From positions 1 to 21,726 of IMG/VR virus record IMGVR_UViG_3300036828_000465: 21,726 nucleotides of DNA, one strand, 5' to 3'. Under the pieces are notes generated by a model, which was not told where the DNA came from, searched no databases, and saw nothing but the letters and a program-made list of their open reading frames with translations. Below are positions 1-7,407 of the stretch, in pieces (within the stretch, counting starts at the first letter, position 1; each line of letters begins with the position of its first letter). The position numbers and the translations under genes are program-made. The DNA comes from a virus.

Positions 1-1132
1 AATACAGCAGAATGCAAGCGCCGGGATCGCCACTGATCTCGGCATAATCGTCATGCACGCCGTCGGACGTCTGATAACTGCCGCCGCCGCGACCGTAGAG
101 GCCATTAGACCGAACAATCCTAGCGCCGGTGCCTATGCCGGGCTCGCCTGGCGAAGGATCGACATCGCCGGGGGGGTTCGGATAGCACCCGCGACCGCCG
201 GTACACGAACAGATCACCGGCTGGCCTGCGGCGCCGAATGACGACGGCTGTCCGTAAGTAGCTTTCCAAGTCGCCGCGTCATGGAAGACGTTGCCCGTGG
301 TGATGGGCACGGGCGGCGGCGCGCCGGCGCCGACATTGATCTGCATGACTGTACCCGGCACCACGTCATAGAGGTCTTCGCAGTAGCCGCCGTCACCGCC
401 CTTAATAAATAGTCCCTGGACGTCGTGGGGGGTCCATTCAATTCCCGGGCCACCGCCGGCCCAGAGCTTGACCCAGAGCTTGCGTACGCCGACTGGCACC
501 GTCCAATTGAAGCTGCCAGCCACCATCCAGGACGCCATGCCCTGAAAGCCGTTATAGACGTTGGTGACGTACGTCGTTCCGCCGCCGCCGGTGACGGGGC
601 CGCCGCCGCCGCCGCTGATGCCTTCTATCGCCGACTCGATTGCCGCCGCGATGTTTGGATTTACTAACTGAAACTCGGTATCGACATAAACGAGCACGGC
701 GACGCCGCCGGCGACCATGTCGCTCGGAGCGAGCGGAGAGCCGTCGATCCGGACAATCGGCCGGAACCCAGGGCCGCAATCGATCTGCGATGGTCCAGTG
801 TTTGGATGCGCAACCTTGACGCGAACGATCAGACCGTTGGTATAGCCGTCGAGCGCCGGGTTGAACGCGACCACGAGACTGTTGGTCACGCCCTTGTCGA
901 GCACGTAATTGACGGCCTGCGATCGCACCGCCTTAAGCAACTGATAGAGATCGAGCGATGTCGGCGTGAATCCACTGAGCCCGATCATATGCACGAGTTC
1001 GCGCATAGGATGCTCAAACGCCGACGCCGGCGGGATCGAACCGGCAAGGCCAATCGATGGATTGCCGTTTATGTAAGGCGCGTCGCCCTCGTGTACTTCA
1101 GGCGGAATACCGTATGGTTGCACGTATTGCAC
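1..1132 (-). CDS. Tail fibre-like protein with glycine-rich domain (partial, runs off window)
   Basis: An open minus-strand frame starts at GTG 1132 and has no stop before position 1, giving about 377 residues of an incomplete protein. An in-frame TGA lies four codons upstream, so GTG is the first possible start; a GAGG Shine-Dalgarno-like run sits 7 bases before it. The first ~170 residues (starting MQYVQPYGIPPEV) look like a virion-attachment region. A glycine run (GGGGPVTGGGG) follows, then a domain of the type seen in phage fibres: SFNWTVPVGVRKLWVKLW, AGGGPG, a GGDGGY segment, VPGTVMQINVGAGAPPP. It lies directly after gp48, 36 bases downstream, where Mu-like phages carry fibre genes. Four cysteines near residues 310-320 (CSCTGGRGCY plus a more distal Cys) are unusual. 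Receptor binding is inferred from position and domain type; the C-terminal end is not visible. Confidence 0.75.
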   Translation of the reverse strand, partial: MQYVQPYGIPPEVHEGDAPYINGNPSIGLAGSIPPASAFEHPMRELVHMIGLSGFTPTSLDLYQLLKAVRSQAVNYVLDKGVTNSLVVAFNPALDGYTNGLIVRVKVAHPNTGPSQIDCGPGFRPIVRIDGSPLAPSDMVAGGVAVLVYVDTEFQLVNPNIAAAIESAIEGISGGGGGPVTGGGGTTYVTNVYNGFQGMASWMVAGSFNWTVPVGVRKLWVKLWAGGGPGIEWTPHDVQGLFIKGGDGGYCEDLYDVVPGTVMQINVGAGAPPPVPITTGNVFHDAATWKATYGQPSSFGAAGQPVICSCTGGRGCYPNPPGDVDPSPGEPGIGTGARIVRSNGLYGRGGGSYQTSDGVHDDYAEISGDPGACILLY

Positions 1133-1168
1133 GGCGAAGCCTCACGCTTGAGTTGTTTGGAAAGCGAC

Positions 1169-2179
1169 CTACGGAGTGCCCTGGAGCGGGCCGCCTAGAC
1201 GTAGGTATGAGTAATCGAAGACGATGTCGGTATGCGCTGGCTTCCAGCGCTGAAGCAGACATTCAAGGTCCGTGCCGAGTCCGATGCGCAGGTGCGGATC
1301 GACGCCGGCCTGGCCGGAGGCTGCGCGGAACCATTGCAGCTTGGCGAGGTTCGCGCGCACGCTCCAAAAGAAGCGCATTTCCGGCGGCCCGATCTCCCAG
1401 CGGAAATCATAGTTATCGCCAGAGACCGGCGGTCGATTATTAATTGGACCTCCCTCCGGATCACCGGATGTTGGCACGGGACCACCGGGGAAAAATATCT
1501 CGCCATACTCGCCGCGCGTGTCGCCGACGCGCGAGACGCCGGCCATGAACGGCGCCCATTCTTTGATCGAGATGGTGTGGCCGATCCAGGCCATTACCTC
1601 GATGAACCATGCGCGGCTTTGGGCGCCGAGCAGAGTCATCTTCATCACCAGCATCTTTTGTCGCTCAGCGACCGTGATCGCCTCGGCGAAGCACGGATCA
1701 GGCAGGCCCCAATTGCGCTCCCAATCCTGCAGTAGCTCAATCGTCTGCCGCGGATCGCTCTCGCGTTCCAAAAGATCGGCGGCGCGCGAGTCGACGAAAC
1801 CGAATATCTCTGCGAGGCCGGAAACAACCTTCATGATAATGCGGTCGGGCTCACGCGGCCACGCCGCACCGGTCGGCAACAAATTGGCGAGCGCCACGCC
1901 GTAATCATCACCGCTTCGCCGAATGTGACGGTCCCCCGTATAAGGGGCGATCGGTGCCGGCGGCAGCGGCGGCAGCGGGCCGATTGTCCGCGCGGTGAAC
2001 TCCGGCGGGAAGACCATCAAATTTGCAGCGAACAGATGATCCGGCGCCATGTTGGGCGCTTTGCCGTCCGGCGGCCCGACCACCAAATCCCGAGCTAACA
2101 ACAGCTTAGTAAAACGCGGCGCGGTGACGACGCCGGGTGGCCCGACCGCCAAATTCGGAGCCGTAAAATTGAACACCAT
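1169..2179 (-). CDS. Baseplate protein, Mu gp48 / DUF2313 (YmfQ) family, with repeat-bearing N-terminus
   Basis: 336 residues from ATG 2179, with TAAGGGCG upstream as a plausible ribosome site, 12 bases after the gp47 stop. Residues about 88-330 carry the family pattern: DDYGVALANLLPTGAAWPRE, then a helical stretch with RAADLLERESDPRQTIELL, DWERNWGLPDPC, and RQKMLVMKMTLLGAQS. gp48-type proteins sit at the baseplate periphery and help attach fibres. The first ~85 residues are an extension absent from Mu gp48: three 22-residue repeats of the form A-x-[N/D]-L-x-V-x-P-P, followed by a proline-rich linker. Position after gp47 and before a fibre gene matches the Mu order. The assignment is from motif and order; the role of the extension is unknown. 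Confidence 0.85.
   Translation of the reverse strand: MVFNFTAPNLAVGPPGVVTAPRFTKLLLARDLVVGPPDGKAPNMAPDHLFAANLMVFPPEFTARTIGPLPPLPPAPIAPYTGDRHIRRSGDDYGVALANLLPTGAAWPREPDRIIMKVVSGLAEIFGFVDSRAADLLERESDPRQTIELLQDWERNWGLPDPCFAEAITVAERQKMLVMKMTLLGAQSRAWFIEVMAWIGHTISIKEWAPFMAGVSRVGDTRGEYGEIFFPGGPVPTSGDPEGGPINNRPPVSGDNYDFRWEIGPPEMRFFWSVRANLAKLQWFRAASGQAGVDPHLRIGLGTDLECLLQRWKPAHTDIVFDYSYLRLGGPLQGTP
1964..2161 (-). repeat. Three 66-bp tandem repeats in the gp48 N-terminus
   Basis: Residues 7-72 of the gp48-like protein are three repeats of exactly 22 residues, starting APNLAVGPP, ARDLVVGPP and AANLMVFPP. The relation is also visible in the DNA, where ggtggcccgaccgccaaatt and ggcggcccgaccaccaaatc are 66 bases apart and a more diverged third copy follows 66 bases further on. 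Decay increases toward the third unit. Confidence 0.75.
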
Positions 2180-2191
2180 GGTAAAACGCCC

Positions 2192-3265
2192 TTAGAGATA
2201 GCGGACGCTGCCGAGCACCGGCAGATGCCCAGCGCTCGGCATTCTCGTGTTGCCAAAGTACAAATCGTGATGATCTTCGCCGGTGGCGATCGAGATCGCC
2301 TCATCGACCCAGGACGCGTAAATCTCCTGACCGGGCATCCCTCTGTTGAACAGCATCGTTTGCAGAGACGCGACGATCGCGTTCCGCGTCGCGGCATCGT
2401 CGGTGACCAAATTCGCGATGGCGAGATCGATCGGGAAGGGAATCGGCGCCACAACCCAAAAATCTTTCACCGCGACCGGGCGCACGGTATCCATGTAATC
2501 GGTGACCGCGATAATGTCGTCATCATTTGGAAACCCCATGTCGCTTTGGCGTAAGCGGTCACACATGAAGCGCACGGTCACCGTGCCGATGCCCATCTCG
2601 TTGGGCGCGCACCATGCGCGCGTCACTCCCGGCACGCGCAGTGCCCATATTTCGTAATCTGTCTTATCGCCGCCCATCGGCGGCTCTTGGATGCGCTGAA
2701 GAACGCGGGCGCGCAGGTCCGCGTCGCTTTCCTCGTCCGCGCCGCCGGTTAGCTCGATCACGACCGCATTCGAATCGACGTTCGTAATCGCATCGGTGAG
2801 CGCCAGGACTTCATCGGCATCGAGATCGCCGGCGGCGCCGCCATCGAGAGCTGTGATCGGCACCGGCGTCGGATCGGGCCCGAGAGTGACCTCGTCTGTC
2901 GTTTCGTAATTGATGGCATTGCCGCCAATGAGCCCACTGCCGATCGGCACGATGGCGCCGGCGGTCCCGGTCATGGTCGCGAATCCGGTCGCGAACGTCG
3001 CGCCCTTCCTGCCGACAGTTCCGTCGGAATTGATCAACCAGATTTGGCCGTGGCGATCTAACCATTCCTTCTCGGCCGTGTCCGGAAGCAATTGCAGCGC
3101 GAGCCAGTCGATATAGAGCAGCGTCAGATGCGCAAGCGCACCCATCGCGTCCGACATGACGCGCAGCACGGAATTGGCGATCATCGCCGCGCCGGAGAGC
3201 GCCGTCGAGACGTTGTCGCGCGTCAACTCGCGCACCTGGCGCAACGTGGGCGTGGTCCATGGCAT
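2192..3265 (-). CDS. Baseplate J-like protein (Mu gp47 type)
   Basis: 357 residues from ATG 3265, four bases after the gp46 stop. The N-terminus (PTLRQVRELTRDNV) and the following region (YIDWLALQLLPDTAEKEWLDRHG) are the usual start of a baseplate J / gp47 wedge protein. The central part has GTAGAIVPIGSGL, and the stretch GGADEESDADLRARVLQRIQ, then PPMGGDKTDYEIWALRVPGV, are hallmark segments. The C-terminal third (IAVTDYMDTVRPVAVKDFWV) is typical too. The protein forms the wedge arms around the hub and links sheath contraction to baseplate opening. Length matches the family. Order gp46-gp47-gp48 is the Mu order. Confidence 0.93.
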   Translation of the reverse strand: MPWTTPTLRQVRELTRDNVSTALSGAAMIANSVLRVMSDAMGALAHLTLLYIDWLALQLLPDTAEKEWLDRHGQIWLINSDGTVGRKGATFATGFATMTGTAGAIVPIGSGLIGGNAINYETTDEVTLGPDPTPVPITALDGGAAGDLDADEVLALTDAITNVDSNAVVIELTGGADEESDADLRARVLQRIQEPPMGGDKTDYEIWALRVPGVTRAWCAPNEMGIGTVTVRFMCDRLRQSDMGFPNDDDIIAVTDYMDTVRPVAVKDFWVVAPIPFPIDLAIANLVTDDAATRNAIVASLQTMLFNRGMPGQEIYASWVDEAISIATGEDHHDLYFGNTRMPSAGHLPVLGSVRYL

Positions 3266-3269
3266 TCAC

Positions 3270-3800
3270 TTATGACTCCGGCACGTAGTAATTCGGCAAT
3301 GCCATTGCCTGCTGCTGCTCGTCCCACATCAACTGATAGAGCAGGGCAACTGCCGGAAGCGGCCCGCGATAAAGCGTGACGTTTGCGTCGATGCGATTGA
3401 CGCCGGTGCGCTCGACATCGACCTGCATCTGCGATGCGATGCGGTTGTCAATGAAGGGGCGAATCGCCTCGCGGATGTACTCATCGGCGCGCGCGGTGGT
3501 AGCTCCCTCCGCGCTTTCAACGCCGACGATCTTAGTACGCGAGAGGAGCCAGCAACGGGTGCCGATCGTCCAGCCGCCCCAAATCACTTCGGCATCGATA
3601 TCGCCCCACCATCCGCGCCGGTCGGTGCTATCGAGCTGAGGCAAGATATCGTCTGCTCCTGCCAGTCGATCAGTACCGAGCGCGACGATTACCGCCGTCG
3701 CCAATTCCTGACTCTCGTCGAGCATGCCGAACGGGGTGAGAAACCAGTCCAGCGTGATCTCAAACGGGCCTTTGTACTGAACGATGCGGACGTCGGTCAT
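3270..3800 (-). CDS. Baseplate wedge protein, Mu gp46 (GP46) family
   Basis: 176 residues from ATG 3800. This ATG shares bases with the TGA of the preceding gpN C-terminal gene (ATGA), so translation is probably coupled; a TTG at 3812 is in frame but less likely. Residues 32-45 (ELATAVIVALGTDR), 61-67 (RRGWWGD) and the later GTRCWLLSRTK are the GP46 family signature, in the usual order and spacing. The C-terminal half (YIREAIRPFIDNRIASQMQV) is also typical. GP46 resembles the gp25-type wedge subunit that connects baseplate and sheath in contractile tails. Nothing appears broken. Confidence 0.92.
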   Translation of the reverse strand: MTDVRIVQYKGPFEITLDWFLTPFGMLDESQELATAVIVALGTDRLAGADDILPQLDSTDRRGWWGDIDAEVIWGGWTIGTRCWLLSRTKIVGVESAEGATTARADEYIREAIRPFIDNRIASQMQVDVERTGVNRIDANVTLYRGPLPAVALLYQLMWDEQQQAMALPNYYVPES

Positions 3801-5980
3801 TGGGAAAGACAAATCCCGCTTATGGGCGCGAAGGCCGGATGCACGATCTTATTTTCGGCGCGCAATTCATCGCTGCGCGAACCGTCGCCGTAGAGCCGAT
3901 TGGCTATCCAGAGCGTCGGAAAAGCCGTTGCGAAAGCGTAAGGCACCACGCGCGGAAGCTGCCGGCCGCGCTCGGCGAGATCGCGCACCGCAGCCGCCCG
4001 CGTGGCGACCAGGAGCTGATAGGTAGCGGCGTCGTGTTCGTCGGCGACGGCTTCCTCGACCGGCGCGAAAGCCGCAGAAATTCGATTGAGCGCGGCAAGA
4101 GCATCATCGCGGGACACGTAGGTGGTCGCCGCGGTCGCCTGCGCCATTTGCATCAGGGTTAGCTCGACCGCGAGATCGGCAACCGCGATGGCCGGGAGAT
4201 ATTGCGGCGTCAGGGCGAGGATGGCGAGCCGCAGCGTATCGAAGGAGTCGAACGTGGCGCCGCATCCGGTCGCCAGCGTCCAGGCATTGACCGCTGCGTC
4301 GCCGAGCCCACCGCCGAAGATCAGCGCACCGCCATTGGCGCGGAGGTAGCCGACGCTGCGGCGGAAATCCCAGGCCGGCCGTCCAACGGTGCGCCCCGGC
4401 ACGGTCTTGAGGAGCGCATCAAGAATCGCGCCGAGAATATCGATCGCTTCGCTGATCTGCTGCGACTGCGTCGGCAGCGGCGTCCATGGCCCCCAAGTCG
4501 AATGCAGTTCGGGCGGACCGTCGGTAATAGAGCCGCCGGGCGTGAACGCATAGGCAGCCGGCTGCACGACAAGATTGACGGCCGTCAGCCTCGTCGATCC
4601 AGGCACGCCAAAATCGATACGGCTGATTGTGAGCGGCGCCGACGTCAGCTGAACTTTCTGTTGAAGCGTCGGCGATCCGAGCACCGGCGGCCAGGACGGA
4701 AGCGAGGCGCTCAAACCGATAAATGCGCGCAATGCCGACGCGCCGATCGCCGGCGAGCTAACGCTAAGACCGCTGCCAGCGAGGCTCGCCGAGGAAGTGC
4801 CAAAGGCCCAGGCCCAGACGAATTGCGAGTCCGGATCGGCAGGGTTCATGGTGACGGTGAACCCGTCAGGGTCCATCGATACCAGGTCCATCGCCCCGAC
4901 AAGCGCAGGCGCCGAGCTGAGTCGCGAATAAACCCGATCAACCGCGACGCTAGTGCCATCGGCAACTTTGTTAGTACCAGCGGCCGCCATCGCGACGCGA
5001 TTGGCCGGGCCCGTCCCGACGCCAAGCGACCAGCGCGAACCGGTGGTATCTCCGGTTCCGGCAGCGCTTTCGGCCAGCCAATCGCTCGCGAACAGCGCGG
5101 CGATGGGCTGGAAGCCAACGCCGGTAATCGGAAAGGCCGTCGTATCCGTGCGCGTCGAGAATCCGGCGATTGCGTGCTTGCCACCCTTGATCGCGAGATA
5201 CCAGCAATAGCGCGCGCTATCCGCTTGCAAAAAGTTGAGCCGGAATCCGTTACTAAGAAATTGGCTCACCGAGGCGCGCACGGTTGTCGCCGTTCCGGTA
5301 GGAGTAAAGCCAAGGGCGGCGATGACCTCGCCGCGGCGGCAATAACTCACCGACTGTCCGTTGACGCCGGGGAGGTCTCCGCTGAAGGCGATTGCCTGTT
5401 GCGAAGCCGTCGCGATCCCCAACGACAAGTGGCCGTAGGCAGAGTCAATCGTTGGCGGCGCCGCCGAGTAAACCAGCGAGCTGATCAGCAGCACGCAATC
5501 CGGCTGAAAACCCGCCGTGGTAATATCGAGATTGCCGGTCGCCGTTGGCGCCTGAAAGCGCCCCAGGCTCGCTTGGCCAAGGCCGCCGAGCGCCAGATAA
5601 TTGACCTGCAAAGCCGCGCCGAATACCTCGACAACCTTGAGCGTCATGCCGTCGGCATCGAACGATTGCAGATCGAGGCGACCGCTTGACACCGTGGTCG
5701 ATGCCAGCCGCTGGACGACGGAATCCTCTCGGTCCGAATGTGCAGAACCGCCACTGGTGGGAGTATAAGCGGCGCAAACGGCACGGCTGGTCGGGCCCGT
5801 AGCGATGCCGTAGCCGCGAATGATCGGCCCGGTAGTAACGTGATCGCTCGCGGTCGGCGGCTCGCCCGACCACCAGAACAACACCGCCTGCGGCTGAAAC
5901 CCGAAGCCGGTAAGCGCGATGGTGGTGTTAACGGCCCCGGTGCCGGTACTGAAGCTGCCGACTTTCGCGCGCTCGGGCAT
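3797..5980 (-). CDS. gpN C-terminal part fused to three tandem GFQP modules
   Basis: 727 residues from ATG 5980, which has an in-frame TGA two codons upstream and no strong ribosome site; it overlaps the end of the gpN N-terminal gene by 53 bases in another frame. Residues ~5-395 are three modules of about 131 residues, each with an A(F/L)G-type opening strand and a conserved GFQP (residues 27-30, 157-160, 289-292) and ending in a hydrophobic strand (VNYLALGG, YCWYLAIKG, FVWAWAFG). Residues ~400-500 are a strand-rich linker. Residues ~505-727 look like the C-terminal half of Mu-type DNA circulation protein gpN: DDALAALNRI, ATRAAAVRDLAERGRQLPRV, WIANRLYGDGSRSDELRAEN, KIVHPAFAPI. In most relatives that half is joined to the N-terminal domain in one ~480-residue protein. 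The modules may bind a receptor or glycan; that is inference. Confidence 0.8.
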   Translation of the reverse strand: MPERAKVGSFSTGTGAVNTTIALTGFGFQPQAVLFWWSGEPPTASDHVTTGPIIRGYGIATGPTSRAVCAAYTPTSGGSAHSDREDSVVQRLASTTVSSGRLDLQSFDADGMTLKVVEVFGAALQVNYLALGGLGQASLGRFQAPTATGNLDITTAGFQPDCVLLISSLVYSAAPPTIDSAYGHLSLGIATASQQAIAFSGDLPGVNGQSVSYCRRGEVIAALGFTPTGTATTVRASVSQFLSNGFRLNFLQADSARYCWYLAIKGGKHAIAGFSTRTDTTAFPITGVGFQPIAALFASDWLAESAAGTGDTTGSRWSLGVGTGPANRVAMAAAGTNKVADGTSVAVDRVYSRLSSAPALVGAMDLVSMDPDGFTVTMNPADPDSQFVWAWAFGTSSASLAGSGLSVSSPAIGASALRAFIGLSASLPSWPPVLGSPTLQQKVQLTSAPLTISRIDFGVPGSTRLTAVNLVVQPAAYAFTPGGSITDGPPELHSTWGPWTPLPTQSQQISEAIDILGAILDALLKTVPGRTVGRPAWDFRRSVGYLRANGGALIFGGGLGDAAVNAWTLATGCGATFDSFDTLRLAILALTPQYLPAIAVADLAVELTLMQMAQATAATTYVSRDDALAALNRISAAFAPVEEAVADEHDAATYQLLVATRAAAVRDLAERGRQLPRVVPYAFATAFPTLWIANRLYGDGSRSDELRAENKIVHPAFAPISGICLSQ
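4796..5968 (-). repeat. Three ~131-residue protein modules (GFQP repeats)
   Basis: Three tandem copies within the gpN-C fusion protein, at residues about 5-133, 134-267 and 268-395. The conserved GFQP is spaced 130 and 132 residues apart. Each module also shares a GxA/GTGP strand, an L-x-L-x-S/F-x-x-DG-F/M turn and a terminal W/Y-x-A-x-G strand. Identity is low at DNA level, so the copies are old. Confidence 0.75.
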
Positions 5981-6596
5981 GGATCAACCGGTTTCTGAAA
6001 TGATCGAGAGGATTTACCTGCGGCGGCGGTGGGAAATTCGCCGACGCCTGCTGCAGCGGCACCCGCGCGTTCCACCTGTTAAGCGCGTTCTGAAAGGCCG
6101 ACGATGATCCGGCGTTTCCGGCGTTCGCCGCATTGTTCACGTTAGACGTCGTGTTTGTATGGCTTACCTGGTTGCCGGGCAGCCCATATTCGGTGAAGCG
6201 CATTTCAAAGAGTGCGAATCCGCCCTTGTCGCGGCTTTCGCTTACCGAGTAGCGCTCGCAGACAACGTAGAATTCCGGAAGGGTCGGCAGCACTAAGGTC
6301 GCCGGCCCATACGACTCGCAGGCTATGATCAGCTCGTCGCGCGGGATTCGGTAATCCCGGTTCATGTACTGACCGCGATCCCACTCGACCGTATAGGCTA
6401 GCACATCGAATTGAATGACCCTCTGTCCCATGTCTTCAGCATAAGGCAAATCACGCTTAGGATACTCATGAAGCGCTATGCGTCGTCCGGATGTCTTGCT
6501 TACGTGCTCTACATGAAAGTACGCGTTGCTGAATTTCGCCGGGCGCAGCTCCATCCGCCACGGTTCTGGCGATGCATGTTGAATAAAGGTAGGCAT
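5928..6596 (-). CDS. gpN N-terminal part (DNA circulation protein N-terminal domain)
   Basis: 222 residues from ATG 6596, 3 bases after the spike gene stop. Residues ~11-135 match the DNA_circ_N domain: PWRMELRPAKF, AYFHVEHVSKTSGRRIALHE, YPKRDLPYAEDMGQR, then RDELIIACESYGPATLVLPT and RYSVSESRDKGGFALFEMRF. In Mu-like phages this domain heads a ~480-residue protein (Mu gpN) that belongs to the baseplate/tail-tip hub despite its historical name. Here the frame ends after an Asn/Ala/Ser-rich linker (residues ~145-190), and the matching C-terminal half is in the next gene, after an inserted repeat domain. It is either a split gpN or a disrupted one; the well-kept domain argues for function. Confidence 0.85.
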   Translation of the reverse strand: MPTFIQHASPEPWRMELRPAKFSNAYFHVEHVSKTSGRRIALHEYPKRDLPYAEDMGQRVIQFDVLAYTVEWDRGQYMNRDYRIPRDELIIACESYGPATLVLPTLPEFYVVCERYSVSESRDKGGFALFEMRFTEYGLPGNQVSHTNTTSNVNNAANAGNAGSSSAFQNALNRWNARVPLQQASANFPPPPQVNPLDHFRNRLIHARARESRQLQYRHRGR

Positions 6597-6599
6597 AAT

Positions 6600-7394
6600 C
6601 TAATCGAACCATCCAGAGGCGTCGCTGGCACTGAGCTTGGCAGTGCTTGCGGATGCAGACCATGTGTCAGCAACCTTGGTCTCCATGCTGCCGTCGCTCT
6701 GGTGCGTGATGTCCTTATTCGCCTTATCGACGAGATTGTCGCCGTTTGAGGTAATGCCGTTCTGGTCCATGCGGATCGATGTCTTCGTCGCGCCGGAGCC
6801 GTCCATGACCTCAAAATGAATGTAATCGGCCCCCTGAGTTATGCGCGTGCGATCCTTCCTCGTCTGCTGCGCGTCCTGCTTGGTCCCTGCCTGCTGGCCC
6901 TGGCCCTGTGATTGGCTGCCGCTCTGCCCGCCGCTCTGTCCGCTCTGCCCGCTCTGCCCCTGTCCTTGCTGACCGTCCTGTTGCGGCATAACGATGCGAT
7001 GCGTGATCGTCATTGGCGTTTCGATCGATATGGTGCTGCGCTTGATGTGGATGCGCTGGCCCTGATCGTCGTATATCGCCATTTCGCCTTCTTGCAGGTT
7101 CTTAAGCCGATGCCGGCGATCATCTATTCCAAAGATCATCGGATGAGCGCGGTTGCCGCCGAGGAAGGCGACGATCACTTCCGCCGGATGCTTGTCTTTG
7201 TCATCCTTTTCCGGCAGCGGACGCGTTGTGATGCCGTACTGCTGAATTCGCTCGACGTTCTTTATCGTCTCGCCGGAAAACAAATTGATGTCAGCGTACT
7301 GCCAAAATTTATCGTCGGCCGTCTTTTTCAGCGTGCCGCGAGTTACCGCAAGATAGGCGCGATGCGCAGCATCGCGAACCGTCGATCGCCACAT
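6600..7394 (-). CDS. Baseplate spike protein, Mu gp45 / gpV family
   Basis: 264 residues from ATG 7394, with AGAGAGG 6 bases upstream, 13 bases after the gpP stop. The N-terminal half is an OB-fold spike base: FSGETIKNVERIQQYGITT, then EVIVAFLGGNRAHPMIFGID, then the family signature LQEGEMAIYDDQGQRIHIKR (residues 100-119). The C-terminal part has short beta-helix-like repeats (DGSGATKTSIRMDQNGITS). Between them, residues 138-170 are an almost pure Gln/Gly/Ser tract (for example GQQGQGQSGQSGQSGGQSGS) not found in Mu gp45. The spike forms the membrane-piercing tip on the hub. Order hub-spike matches Mu. The tract is probably a flexible or surface loop; this is inference. Confidence 0.9.
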   Translation of the reverse strand: MWRSTVRDAAHRAYLAVTRGTLKKTADDKFWQYADINLFSGETIKNVERIQQYGITTRPLPEKDDKDKHPAEVIVAFLGGNRAHPMIFGIDDRRHRLKNLQEGEMAIYDDQGQRIHIKRSTISIETPMTITHRIVMPQQDGQQGQGQSGQSGQSGGQSGSQSQGQGQQAGTKQDAQQTRKDRTRITQGADYIHFEVMDGSGATKTSIRMDQNGITSNGDNLVDKANKDITHQSDGSMETKVADTWSASASTAKLSASDASGWFD

Positions 7395-7407
7395 GGGAAG
7401 CCTCTCT

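Noticed and set aside
2811-3269. Second minus-strand frame over the gp47 N-terminus
   Set aside because: Arg/Asp/Ala-rich composition, whereas the overlapping frame is a clear baseplate J protein.
4202-5689. Long plus-strand open frame of 495 codons
   Set aside because: It runs antisense to the gpN-C fusion gene and is Arg/Ala/Gly-rich without motifs. GC-rich third positions on the minus strand create such shadows.
3797-5980. Intein or homing endonuclease as the insert in gpN
   Set aside because: There is no Cys/Ser start, no terminal His-Asn, no LAGLIDADG or HNH motif, and the N-terminal part ends in its own stop codon.
5928-5980. Programmed frameshift joining the two gpN parts
   Set aside because: A +1 shift would be needed and the 53-base overlap has no recognisable slippery site. 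A simple overlap with re-initiation explains it as well.
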